The notes beneath the pieces are model-generated. The model saw only the letters and a list, made by a program, of their open reading frames with translations. It did no database searches and had not been told where the DNA came from. Below are positions 1 through 6,512 of a DNA stretch of 23,202 bases, one piece after another (position 1 is the first letter of the stretch; each line of letters begins with the position of its first letter). A program made the position numbers and the translations under genes. The DNA is from Thioglobus_B sp964403565 (GTDB taxonomy: Bacteria > Pseudomonadota > Gammaproteobacteria > PS1 > Pseudothioglobaceae), in contig CAYOFV010000018.1 of assembly GCA_964403565.1 (NCBI GenBank), positions 1-23,202 of the forward strand, written 5' to 3'.

Positions 1-1082
1 TTCTTAAGTGCGCTTTCTGCCTGCATCATCGAAGATCCAAACATAGAGCCGGACGAGTCAATAATAAAGATAACTTCACGTGGCATATTAAGACTAGCAA
101 AAGCCTTTTCTGCTGGAGGTGTTGCCATAAGCATTAGATAATGCTCATTGTCCTTATGCTCGGTAAATAAAGCCATACTTGGAGTTAATGATTTATTAGC
201 TTGCCAGATAATCTCAAAATCTCTATCTGCTTGGTTGTTGCCACTTAAGCTTATATGCTTTGTAATATTGTCAACATCCGTTATATCTATTTGATGATAG
301 CTAGACTTAATAGTATCAACATCAAAACCAGCCTTTAAATTAATATTAATCTCAACCGGTCTATCAACATAATCGCTCATTGGTGGAGTTACACTTGCTG
401 CGTCTTTAACCCTGTGAGTATTCTTGTGTATGCCTGTTGAGGTTATTGGTGTTTTGATAGGCTTGCCCGGTACATATCTTTTGCCTATTGTTAATGGAAA
501 TCTAACTGAAAATTTATCATTATCAATTAGCACTGTTTGTTGGTATTCAATCTCAATAGTTATAGTTTCACCCGGTGCAATATTGGCAATATTGGTAGTA
601 AATATATTAGGACGTTGCTGTTCTATAAGCGAGGCCTTTTTGCCGGCTTTTTTAGCCTGGTTGTAGATCTTCTTTGCTTGCTTACGTTCTTTAATCTCAC
701 CTTCGATTATGCGCTTACCTACATGCATCTTAAGACGGTCTACAGCTGAGTTCTCAGGCAATGGAAATACATACACCCCTTCAAGATAATCGTTGCTAGG
801 ATTGGTAAATTTTTGCTTTACACTTACTCTATTAATAGTGCCAGCAATATGCATATCTACTTTGGTATCTAGTGCTAACTCGGTAAATGTTGATTTGTCT
901 GGCCTTGTGTAAACAATTGAGCCCGACTTAACTTCATTGATTGGATTAGATGTTGGAGTGGCAACTTTAATTTGGGTGCTCTTATCCTCAAAGGAGATCT
1001 GCGCATGAGTTAAACCAAAATAGGAAAATACAGTAATTACTGTAAGAGTTACAATAACTTTAAAGTTCGTTAGGTAAGACAT
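1..1082 (-). CDS. VIT and VWA domain 'marine proteobacterial sortase target' protein, N-terminal 360 codons (runs off the left edge)
   Basis: This is an open frame from the ATG at 1082 to the window edge with no stop. It starts with a hydrophobic signal segment (about residues 8-26) ending THAQ. A VIT-type domain follows, with the hallmark stretch EGEIKERKQAKKIYNQAKKA, then KASLIEQQRPNIFTTNIANI and PGETITIEIEY. The visible part ends in the start of a von Willebrand A domain with the metal-site motif DSSGS inside REVIFIIDSSGSM. An SD-like GGAAG lies 8 bases before the ATG. This order matches the family known as marine proteobacterial sortase target protein, which normally ends in an LPxTG-like signal handled by a neighbouring dedicated sortase. 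That C-terminus is outside the window, so anchoring cannot be checked. The adjacent sortase looks dead, so if this protein is still made it may be anchored by its own C-terminal membrane segment or by another sortase. Confidence 0.85.
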   Translation of the reverse strand, partial: MSYLTNFKVIVTLTVITVFSYFGLTHAQISFEDKSTQIKVATPTSNPINEVKSGSIVYTRPDKSTFTELALDTKVDMHIAGTINRVSVKQKFTNPSNDYLEGVYVFPLPENSAVDRLKMHVGKRIIEGEIKERKQAKKIYNQAKKAGKKASLIEQQRPNIFTTNIANIAPGETITIEIEYQQTVLIDNDKFSVRFPLTIGKRYVPGKPIKTPITSTGIHKNTHRVKDAASVTPPMSDYVDRPVEININLKAGFDVDTIKSSYHQIDITDVDNITKHISLSGNNQADRDFEIIWQANKSLTPSMALFTEHKDNEHYLMLMATPPAEKAFASLNMPREVIFIIDSSGSMFGSSMMQAESALK

Positions 1083-1133
1083 AATTGCTTCCGTTTAGTT
1101 GAAAGTCATCATTATCTAAAGTAGTTATAAAGC

Positions 1134-1280
1134 TTAAATATAGTTTGAATGTTTTGTTGGTGAAGATTTAGATTTTGCATCCTTATACCAACTTTTGGCC
1201 TGCTTAAATTGCTGTTCAGTGATGTCAAGCATCTTGAATAGTTTTGCTGATTTAGTGGCTTTAGTTTCTATAGGTTTCAT
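1134..1280 (-). CDS. Small basic ORF, 48 aa, between sortase remnant and VIT/VWA gene
   Basis: The frame starts at the ATG at 1280 and overlaps the end of the sortase frame by 20 bases. It encodes a lysine-rich peptide beginning MKPIETKATKSAKLFKMLD and ending KHSNYI. There is no signal peptide or membrane segment, and no family is recognised. The SD is weak (AGAAA just upstream). Translational coupling to the sortase frame would have been plausible before that gene decayed. The amino-acid make-up looks coding-like (helical, charged), but the length is within what chance can give, so this is a tentative call. Confidence 0.3.
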   Translation of the reverse strand: MKPIETKATKSAKLFKMLDITEQQFKQAKSWYKDAKSKSSPTKHSNYI

Positions 1281-1800
1281 ATTTTCTAGCAGTTACGATA
1301 AATCTTAAGGTGCTGTTTTTTGTATAGCCAGCAAATGGCCATGGAGTTACTAGCTTTAACTCATCAACATCACTTATGCTAACCTCCTCTTTATCAGTGT
1401 CGATTATGCTTACATCAAGTACACAGTATTGATATTCATAACCCATTTGATCGTTAAGAACTATCTGGTCATTAAGGTTGATATTTTGTAAAAAATTAAA
1501 ATGATGATTTGCGCTTATAACCACTGTGCCGCAATCACCAGGCAAGTAACTATTAGGCGACCTACCTGGGCCAAACAAAAGAGTATCTTGCGTGTTGCCC
1601 TCAAGCACTACAAACTCTTGATTGTGCTGTGGTGCAGATAAGTTAAACACTGGAAATACATTTGATGATGACCAGTGTCTTGACTTAGTAATTTTTCTCA
1701 TAAATTGTCCTCAAGTTTAAAAAAGACTTCAGCTTGCAGCCAAAAGGGAAAACCGCAAGCCTTAGTCAATTACCCCAACTATTACAACTTTTTTATAACG
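1261..1800 (-). pseudogene. Degenerate class GN-type sortase (catalytic residues lost, N-terminus broken)
   Basis: A 146-codon frame (1701 to 1261) aligns along its length with the proteobacterial dedicated sortase family. It carries the equivalents of the PVxxL strand (FPVFNL), GPGR, LPGDCGTVV, DELKLVTPWPF and the C-terminal STLRFIVTARK with the conserved Arg. The family's LVTCYPF, which holds the catalytic Cys, reads LVTPWPF here. The His motif GHRDT-HF is replaced by a shorter SANHHF. The usual N-terminal membrane helix is missing from the frame. Upstream of the ATG, another reading frame (about 1696-1765) encodes ACGFPFWLQAEVFFKLEDNL, which resembles the normal post-helix WLQAK segment but is cut off by frame changes and stops. 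The gene lies between its presumed substrate (VIT/VWA) and an SH3 protein. I infer a pseudogene; a repurposed non-catalytic sortase fold is less likely. Family motifs are recalled from knowledge, not from a search. Confidence 0.7.
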
Positions 1801-1834
1801 GAGGAGAAAAAGTAATAGTGGTGTTGGAGTTTGG

Positions 1835-2464
1835 TTAAATTCTGTACATATCGTTTGGTCTATTATTGGCCCTGCTAACAACAAATCCTAAAGCTAATCC
1901 TAGTAATAAAGTAATAGTACTTACAATGGTCATAAAGTCTGTTGTATGCATTGAAGAGTTGGTTTTATTGGCTTGATATAACTCATCACTTAATAGCTCA
2001 TTGTTACTATTTAGTTTCTCTACTTTTAACTCTAATTTATTTATAACAAGCATCTGTGAATCAACCTTTGAAGCCTTGAGCGCTTGTTGCACTAGTTGGC
2101 CTTTAGCCAGTTTTAATTCTTGCTTGTATTTGTCAGCTCTGTCTCTATACATATTCGCTGATTTTTGCGAGCTTACTAGGGCTTGTTCTGCAATCTGGTT
2201 ATGAAACTGCTCTGGAGTTTTATTAGTTAAATAACGTGAAATTACCCAGCCTTCTTTACCTTTATATTTAATCTTGCTCCAACCATTCTCAAGAGCTTGG
2301 TGTAATTCAACTGGAGTGTCAAGATCTAAGGTATAAATGATATTGCCTTCAGTAAATGAAGTATCACTGCGCATAGGTATTTTTATATCACCACCTATAT
2401 ACATAGACGATGACGCATTAACACCTACACAAAACAACAAGGACACAAGGAGGAAATAACGCAT
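1835..2464 (-). CDS. SH3 domain / coiled-coil / C-terminal anchor protein, YgiM (TIGR04211)-like
   Basis: The protein has 209 residues. It starts with an N-terminal signal peptide (MRYFLLVSLLFCVGVNAS). A bacterial SH3 domain follows, about residues 20-80, with the start YIGGDIKIPMRSD and the closing GWSKIKYKGKEGWVISRYL. A lysine/glutamine-rich coiled coil spans about residues 90-165, and a single membrane helix (about 178-197, VSTITLLLGLALGFVVSRAN) is followed by a short cytoplasmic tail. This order is that of the SH3-and-anchor family that includes E. coli YgiM, membrane-tethered periplasmic proteins thought to contact cell wall. Its start is divergent from the creB-like gene, so the 167-bp region 2465-2631 must hold both promoters. 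The reading frame is intact, in contrast to the sortase remnant 130 bases downstream. Confidence 0.75.
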   Translation of the reverse strand: MRYFLLVSLLFCVGVNASSSMYIGGDIKIPMRSDTSFTEGNIIYTLDLDTPVELHQALENGWSKIKYKGKEGWVISRYLTNKTPEQFHNQIAEQALVSSQKSANMYRDRADKYKQELKLAKGQLVQQALKASKVDSQMLVINKLELKVEKLNSNNELLSDELYQANKTNSSMHTTDFMTIVSTITLLLGLALGFVVSRANNRPNDMYRI

Positions 2465-2514
2465 ACTAATACTTCACTTAACTAAAAACAATGTCAACAG
2501 TTTAGAACTTCAAT

Positions 2515-2569
2515 ATGAAGTGCAAATGTTTTGTAAATGAAGTTTTGATGAAGATTGAATAAAGACACT
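2515..2569. promoter_or_regulatory. Ladder of five 11-bp-phased repeats, candidate response-regulator binding site
   Basis: On the plus strand ATGAA occurs at 2515, 2537 and 2548, with ATGTT at 2526 and ATAAA at 2559, every one spaced by exactly 11 bases. Read on the minus strand the 2537/2548 pair is TTCAT-N6-TTCAT, one base per half different from the known E. coli CreB tag TTCAC-N6-TTCAC. The ladder ends just before the candidate -10 (TATATA at 2575-2580, or TACAAT at 2592-2597). OmpR/PhoB-type regulators bind this way, on direct repeats with 11-base spacing next to a weak -35. That the neighbouring CreB-like regulator binds here is inference. Confidence 0.55.
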
Positions 2570-2631
2570 TTTGCTATATAAATTTTTACTCTACAATAGC
2601 CATATCTTTTTAAAAACTACATAACAATGTT

Positions 2632-3324
2632 ATGCCAAATATTCTATTAGTTGAGGACGATGTAGAAATTGCTGAAGCGCTTAAATTCCGTGTTGAATTT
2701 GAAGGCTTTAATTGCAAGTGGAAGACAACTGGTGTTGAAGCTTTGGATTATTTTAACGATGATATTAATTTAATAATATTAGACATAGGGCTGCCAGATA
2801 TTAGTGGTTTTGACGTACTTAGAAATATCAGAAAAATATCAGATGTTCCGGTAATCATTCTTACAGCTAGGAGTGACTCTGATGATCAAGTATTAGGATT
2901 AGAAGGCCTTGAGGCGGATAGCTATATTATTAAAAAAAGTGGATCTGACAGTCCTAGAGTGATTATTGCACAAATTAAATCACTACTTAGAAGATCAAGT
3001 ACTTCAACAGCTATTGATAAGCAGAAAAGCATAAAGGATTTTGTATTCAATGAGCCAATGAAACAAATACTATTTAAAGATAAGGTATTAGATTTAACTG
3101 TTGCTGAGTGCAAAATATTAGCCCATCTTATTAAAAATCCAAGCCATGTATTTGAAAGATCTGCCTTATTAAATGTTATGCATGATAGACCTACAGGTGC
3201 TGATGAAACAACTATAAATACTCACATCAAATCTATCCGTAGAAAAATTGAAGCAATAGATGCAGGCGCCAAAGATAGATACATTAAAACTCATACTGGA
3301 ATTGGCTACAGTTTTAATCAATGA
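2632..3324 (+). CDS. CreB-like OmpR-family response regulator
   Basis: The protein has 230 residues. It has a receiver domain with the acidic pocket EDD at 8-10, the phospho-acceptor Asp51 in LDIGLPDISGF and the conserved Thr near 78 (VIILTARSD). An OmpR-type winged helix follows, about residues 135-228 (LTVAECKILAHLIKNP, TTINTHIKSIRRKIEAI, THTGIGYSF). The stretches GLPDISGF, LTARS and DTHIK/NTHIK-like are closest to E. coli CreB. The usual Lys-Pro at the end of the receiver beta-5 strand reads YIIKKSGSD, with Lys kept but Pro replaced. The ATG overlaps no gene and lacks a clear SD. The last 4 bases overlap the kinase gene, so the two are translationally coupled. In marine relatives a dedicated regulator often sits next to sortase loci; the CreB resemblance is stronger here. 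Function: controls transcription when phosphorylated by the partner kinase. Confidence 0.85.
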   Translation: MPNILLVEDDVEIAEALKFRVEFEGFNCKWKTTGVEALDYFNDDINLIILDIGLPDISGFDVLRNIRKISDVPVIILTARSDSDDQVLGLEGLEADSYIIKKSGSDSPRVIIAQIKSLLRRSSTSTAIDKQKSIKDFVFNEPMKQILFKDKVLDLTVAECKILAHLIKNPSHVFERSALLNVMHDRPTGADETTINTHIKSIRRKIEAIDAGAKDRYIKTHTGIGYSFNQ

Positions 3325-4787
3325 GAATGTTTAAGCTAACACTAGGCGTAAAGGTTTTTCTAGCCTACTTAATCATAAGTAGTGGCATTGCCTGGTATTT
3401 GATGAATAACGCCCCAGAAACACTTGTTAAAGGCATTGACAAGGCTGCTGAAGAAGTAATGGTAGATGTGGCTAATATTTTGGCTCAGGCAGTATCAGAC
3501 GACATAGAGTACGATCAAATAAACATTACTAAGTTTGAAAAAGTTGTAAATAACTATCTTAACCGCAAGGTTGATGCAAAGATCTACGAGCACAATAAAG
3601 ATAAGACCTCAATGCAGGTTTATATTACAGATGCAAGTGGCAAAGTAATTTATGACTCTACTGGAAGATATGTAGGTGAAGATTTCTCAAGAGATAATGA
3701 TGTTTACCTAACTCTTAAAGGTAAGTATGGTGTTAGAACCAGTAGTTACGATAGAGACAACACAAACCCCACTCCTGAAGAAAAAGCCTACTATATTGCA
3801 GCACCAATTTATCACAATGGGAAGATATTTGGATCACTAACAGTATTTAAACCAGTTACTAACTTTACAACCTTTTCTAACTCTCAAGAAGATCAAATAG
3901 AATACTACGCGTTAATAATATTCTTAGTGTCTCTGCTATTTGGAGCAGGTATTAGTTTTGTTGTATCTAGATCAACTAATAGACTAGTCACGTACACTAC
4001 CAAATTATCTAAAGGTGAAAACCCACCTAAACCTAATATTAGACAAGTTGAGTTTGCAGAACTATCTAAAGCTATTGAGAAGCTAAGACTAGAGTTGGAA
4101 GATAAAGAATATATTGAAGAGTTTATATCAACTATGGCTCATGAGTTGCGCTCCCCTATTACTGGTATTCGTCTAACAGCAGAAAATCTACTACTAGACA
4201 TGGATGACGAACAAAGAAATCACTTTGTAAATAACATTCTTGATTCTAATAAACGCATGGATTTACTGGTAACAAGAATCCTAGAGTTATCAAAACTTGA
4301 AAGAAGAGACAAGCTTGATAAAACTGAAAAAGTAAGTGTCAAGCAACTAGTTAAAAATGTAGTTATGTCGCCAACTAGAGCTGGACTTATTACATCTAAA
4401 AGCATTAAGATCAAATACGATATTGAAAGTGATGTTGAAATCGAAGTTGAGCAACTACTAGCCGAAAGAGCATTAAGCAATATTATTGATAATGCTATTT
4501 CATTTACACCAATTAACTCTACTATTGAAATCAAGGTTAGAGAGTCTAACAAGTATGTTCATATTACAGTGCTAGATGAAGGTCAAGGTATACCTACCTA
4601 TGCTAAGGGTAGATTGTTTACTAGATTCTACAGTGTAGCAAGACCAGATACTGGCAAGAGAGGCAATGGATTAGGCCTTAGATTTGTTAAAAAGATCATG
4701 CAACTGCATGGTGGTCAAGTAGAGCTTAAAAACAGATTTATGACTAGTGGCGCCGAAGCTACTTTAAAATTCCCTTTAACTAAATAA
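3321..4787 (+). CDS. CreC-like membrane sensor histidine kinase
   Basis: The protein has 488 residues. It has an N-terminal membrane helix (about 8-28) and a periplasmic sensor region of about 165 residues containing YITDASGKVIYDS, GEDFSRDNDVYLTLKGKYG and YYIAAPIYHNGKIFGSLTV, which closely follow the E. coli CreC sensor. A second helix lies at about 194-215, then a HAMP-like linker. The phospho-acceptor His274 lies in STMAHELRSPITGIR. The ATPase domain has the N box NIIDNAISFTP, G1 DEGQGIP, F box and G2 GNGLGLRF. All catalytic motifs are intact. It overlaps the regulator gene by 4 bases and is followed by an intrinsic terminator, making a two-gene operon. The ligand is not evident; E. coli CreBC responds to carbon-source and growth-medium conditions. 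No creD homologue is seen in the window. Confidence 0.87.
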   Translation: MRMFKLTLGVKVFLAYLIISSGIAWYLMNNAPETLVKGIDKAAEEVMVDVANILAQAVSDDIEYDQINITKFEKVVNNYLNRKVDAKIYEHNKDKTSMQVYITDASGKVIYDSTGRYVGEDFSRDNDVYLTLKGKYGVRTSSYDRDNTNPTPEEKAYYIAAPIYHNGKIFGSLTVFKPVTNFTTFSNSQEDQIEYYALIIFLVSLLFGAGISFVVSRSTNRLVTYTTKLSKGENPPKPNIRQVEFAELSKAIEKLRLELEDKEYIEEFISTMAHELRSPITGIRLTAENLLLDMDDEQRNHFVNNILDSNKRMDLLVTRILELSKLERRDKLDKTEKVSVKQLVKNVVMSPTRAGLITSKSIKIKYDIESDVEIEVEQLLAERALSNIIDNAISFTPINSTIEIKVRESNKYVHITVLDEGQGIPTYAKGRLFTRFYSVARPDTGKRGNGLGLRFVKKIMQLHGGQVELKNRFMTSGAEATLKFPLTK

Positions 4788-4842
4788 AGTTTAAAAACAA
4801 ACTGTAATAATATCTACATAATAAAGTATAAATAAATCTATA

Positions 4843-4866
4843 AAGCCTGTTAATTCAGGCTTTTTT
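4843..4866 (+). terminator. Intrinsic terminator of the creBC-like operon
   Basis: There is a perfect 7-bp stem AAGCCTG / CAGGCTT (4843-4849 with 4856-4862) with a 6-base loop, then a run of six T (4861-4866). It lies 56 bases after the kinase stop. It overlaps the end of the small minus-strand ORF that stops at 4855. Confidence 0.85.
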
Positions 4867-5043
4867 ATGCGTTTTAATACCGCTAGATTTGATTATATTT
4901 TTTAGTTTTTGTATTTCTTTAGAGTTGGTGTCTATTAGCTTTTTTAAAGCTTTGTTTCTGAATTCTACTTCTGCAGAATCAAGGTTTTTTAATTTTTCTA
5001 AAGTGTTTTCTTGTGGATTGGCTTTACGCTCTGCGTTGTTCAT
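4855..5043 (-). CDS. Small highly charged hypothetical protein, 62 aa
   Basis: This is a lysine/glutamate-rich helical peptide (MNNAERKANPQENTLEKL..., ending SSGIKTHKKA) with heptad-like leucine/isoleucine spacing in the middle and no signal peptide. No family is recognised. The stop lies inside the terminator hairpin of the convergent creC-like gene. No strong SD is seen (a GGTGGAAA stretch sits 15-20 bases upstream). A 14-bp perfect palindrome (5076-5089) lies in its upstream region. The composition looks like a real small cytoplasmic coiled protein, but nothing else supports it. Confidence 0.45.
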   Translation of the reverse strand: MNNAERKANPQENTLEKLKNLDSAEVEFRNKALKKLIDTNSKEIQKLKNIIKSSGIKTHKKA

Positions 5044-5075
5044 AGTGCTACTGGTGTTTCCACCTTGTTTCCCTC

Positions 5076-5089
5076 AAGCTAATTAGCTT
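5076..5089. promoter_or_regulatory. 14-bp perfect palindrome upstream of the 62-aa ORF
   Basis: AAGCTAATTAGCTT reads identically on both strands and lies 33-46 bases before the ATG at 5043, in an otherwise featureless 161-bp spacer (5044-5204). It could be an operator, but a 14-bp AT-rich palindrome is not strong evidence on its own. Confidence 0.25.
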
Positions 5090-5204
5090 TAACACGGATG
5101 TTATCCCAACATTAAGACTGTTTGTAAAACAAATTTAACTAATTACAACAATCGTAAAAATAGATTATTCTTAATATTTTTAATAAACATCTGCCATTAA
5201 AAAT

Positions 5205-5669
5205 TTATTTTTCAACCTGCTTCCATTCTGTGCAAGTAGTAATTTCTTCAACATTTCTAAATCTGTCTGATTTTTTTACTGTTGTACATCTTCTTTGTTT
5301 TGGCATTATATAAACCACTTTTTCAACTGGAACTTCTACAATTTTTTCAACTACAATTTCTTTTATAACCTCAACTGGAACTTCTTTAACCACCTCTTTA
5401 ATAACCTCAACCTCTTTAACAATAGGCTTGTTATCACAAATATCGCTTTTAAGATCTTCGAGCTTGGTTCTAGCTCTATTGCGTTGTTTTTCTGTCCAAT
5501 TTTTAGTATCTTCCGGAAGGTCAACTACAGCACCAATACCAGCATCTACAATATCTCCCCAACAACTACCTAAATGTTCAAAACTATCATAACCATCTTT
5601 ACACACTCTTGCGTTTGTAGAGGTTGTTAATACTGCTGTTAATAAAACTACTGAAAGTTGTTTTTTCAT
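5205..5669 (-). CDS. Secreted hypothetical protein with V/E/K/I/P repeat and conserved-looking cysteines
   Basis: The protein has 154 residues and a clear signal peptide (MKKQLSVVLLTAVLTTSTNA-R). The mature N-terminal part holds three cysteines in VCKDGYDSFEHLGSCWGD and SDICDN. A central low-complexity stretch, about residues 83-117, repeats the units KEV, VEVIKE and VEVPVE. The C-terminal part has two more cysteines (RRCTTVKK, TTCTEW). VEVP/KEV-type stretches are common spacer or stalk segments in envelope proteins. No family is recognised. An SD-like GTGAG lies about 9-13 bases before the ATG. The 5' leader contains the long fold-back at 5694-5856, 24 bases upstream of the start codon, so expression of this gene is the most likely process that the fold-back affects. 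Confidence 0.75.
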   Translation of the reverse strand: MKKQLSVVLLTAVLTTSTNARVCKDGYDSFEHLGSCWGDIVDAGIGAVVDLPEDTKNWTEKQRNRARTKLEDLKSDICDNKPIVKEVEVIKEVVKEVPVEVIKEIVVEKIVEVPVEKVVYIMPKQRRCTTVKKSDRFRNVEEITTCTEWKQVEK

Positions 5670-5693
5670 TGAAATCTCACTTTATTGAATGTA

Positions 5694-5856
5694 GAGACAT
5701 TTACATAAATATAAATAATCATCAAAACACCATCTTCTACCAACTTGAGTATTTTATTAAAATCTGCCGAAGCCTTGCTGGGACTGACTTTAATAAAATA
5801 CCCAATTCAGCAAAATCTATCATTTTGCTAATCACCTATATTTATGCAAAGGTCTC
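5694..5856 (-). ncRNA. 163-nt long fold-back RNA element (68-nt arms, 27-nt loop), 5' leader or small RNA
   Basis: Bases 5694-5761 and 5789-5856 pair in one continuous register without bulges: position i faces 11550-i. 49 of 68 positions are Watson-Crick, including an 18/20 outer stem (5694-5713 with 5837-5856) and a perfect 13-bp inner stem GTATTTTATTAAA (5749-5761 with 5789-5801). Of the 19 other positions, 13 are A/C or C/A on the plus strand and so G-U wobbles in a minus-strand transcript. None is a G-T wobble on the plus strand. In minus-strand RNA 62 of 68 positions can pair. The loop (5762-5788) contains GCTTCGGC. A TATAAT box at 5870-5875 would start the RNA near 5863, just before the stem. 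No T-run follows the element, so it probably continues into the gene starting at 5669. The structure is read directly; the RNA role is inference. Confidence 0.65.
5737..5823 (-). CDS. Possible 28-aa peptide inside the fold-back
   Basis: The ATG at 5823 is preceded by an SD-like AGGTGA eight bases upstream and opens a frame ending at TAG 5737-5739. It gives a short hydrophobic and basic peptide starting MIDFAELGILLKSVPARL. Both the SD and start lie inside the left part of the stem on the transcript, so translation would be masked when the RNA is folded, as in type I toxin or leader-peptide messages. No known peptide is recognised, and the length is well within chance. Confidence 0.2.
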   Translation of the reverse strand: MIDFAELGILLKSVPARLRQILIKYSSW

Positions 5857-5869
5857 ATGTAAAAAAAAC

Positions 5870-5895
5870 ATTATAGATACATCTAGTATCTATAA
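5870..5895 (-). promoter_or_regulatory. Promoter (-10) overlapped by a 25-bp dyad, for the fold-back transcript
   Basis: On the minus strand TATAAT lies at 5875-5870. Overlapping it is a perfect inverted repeat with 10-bp arms TTATAGATAC (5871-5880) and GTATCTATAA (5886-5895) around a 5-base centre. No good -35 is seen. The dyad fills the -10/-35 spacer, a typical place for a repressor or a MerR-type activator. The regulator is unknown. Confidence 0.5.
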
Positions 5896-5906
5896 GAACT
5901 TAAAAT

Positions 5907-5936
5907 AAAAAAACCAGCGCATTAACGCTGGTTTTT
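5907..5936 (-). terminator. Intrinsic terminator after the PWG-repeat protein gene 5963-6454
   Basis: Stem AACCAGCG / CGCTGGTT with a 6-base loop, flanked by A-run (5907-5913) and T-run (5932-5936), so it can work on both strands. It lies 27 bases beyond the stop of the minus-strand gene and separates it from the fold-back transcription unit. Confidence 0.85.
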
Positions 5937-5962
5937 GAAATTATTAAATTAATGCTAAATGT

Positions 5963-6454
5963 TTATTTAGCACCCATTGCCTTAGCATCAGCTTTAATTT
6001 TTTCGTGTTGAGCTTTGATTTTTTCATTCTTAGCTTTTTGCATTTGTCTAGCTTCTTCTGCAGAAGTAGGAATATATTTGTTATATCCATAGTTCCACGG
6101 GCCATTGTTACTATTAAACGGACCAAAAGAATTTGAATTAGTATCAAAACTCCAAGGTGAAGAACTAGAGCCAAAACTAAATGGCGAACTATTACCACCC
6201 CATGAAGGGCCAAATGAATTGCCACCATTGTTCCAACGCCAAGGGCCGTTATTACCACCCCAAGGACCATTGTTCCAATTGTTGTTACCGCGCCATGGTC
6301 CATTATTATTCCAAGGACCGCTATTACCGCCCCAAGGACCATTGTTCCAAGTTCTGTTGTTGTCAAAATCAAACGGATCGTCGCTATTCCAACTAAAGAA
6401 AGCAGATGCACTTAATGATGTAGCAAGTAGTGAAATTGTAAGAATTTTTTTCAT
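5963..6454 (-). CDS. Exported PWG-repeat protein (sulfur-globule-protein-like), basic C-terminal tail
   Basis: The protein has 163 residues. A signal peptide (MKKILTISLLATSLSASA) is followed by FFSWNSDDPF and repeats of the NNGPWGG / NSGPWNN type to about residue 75. A Ser/Phe/Gly-rich stretch (SFGPSWGGNSSPFSFGSSS) comes next, then a lysine-rich helical tail (SAEEARQMQKAKNEKIKAQ). Small exported proteins rich in Gly, Asn and aromatic residues, with mature ends starting A-F, recall the sulfur globule envelope proteins of purple sulfur bacteria. That assignment is inference from composition. The ATG has a good SD (AGGAG, 7 bases upstream) and a TATAAT at 6490-6495. It is the last gene of the array and unlike the central three it lacks the acidic-aromatic core; it could be read from its own promoter or from the gene 58 bases upstream. 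Confidence 0.75.
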   Translation of the reverse strand: MKKILTISLLATSLSASAFFSWNSDDPFDFDNNRTWNNGPWGGNSGPWNNNGPWRGNNNWNNGPWGGNNGPWRWNNGGNSFGPSWGGNSSPFSFGSSSSPWSFDTNSNSFGPFNSNNGPWNYGYNKYIPTSAEEARQMQKAKNEKIKAQHEKIKADAKAMGAK

Positions 6455-6512
6455 TTGTTAACTCCTCATATTATTATTAAGTTAGATTCATTATAAACCA
6501 ATAACTTTTTTA

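Noticed and set aside
2440..2460. AGGAGG-like SD on the plus strand near 2448.
   Set aside because: No start codon with an open frame follows; it is the reverse complement of the SH3-protein signal-peptide coding sequence.
2632..4787. Assigning the two-component pair as the dedicated sortase-system regulator/kinase.
   Set aside because: The sensor domain and length follow CreC closely and the dedicated sortase kinase is larger as I recall it; the sortase context is kept only as a note.
5624..5908. 94-codon plus-strand frame across the fold-back.
   Set aside because: It starts inside the reverse complement of a signal-peptide gene, runs through the hairpin and has no SD or recognisable features; the strand bias of the wobble pairs favours the minus strand.
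6105..6461. Long plus-strand open frames opposite the PWG-repeat genes (also near 7098-7354 and 8112-8498).
   Set aside because: They mirror the GC-richer repetitive coding DNA of the minus-strand genes, lack SDs and signal-peptide sense, and give Pro/Leu- or His/Tyr-rich nonsense-like proteins.
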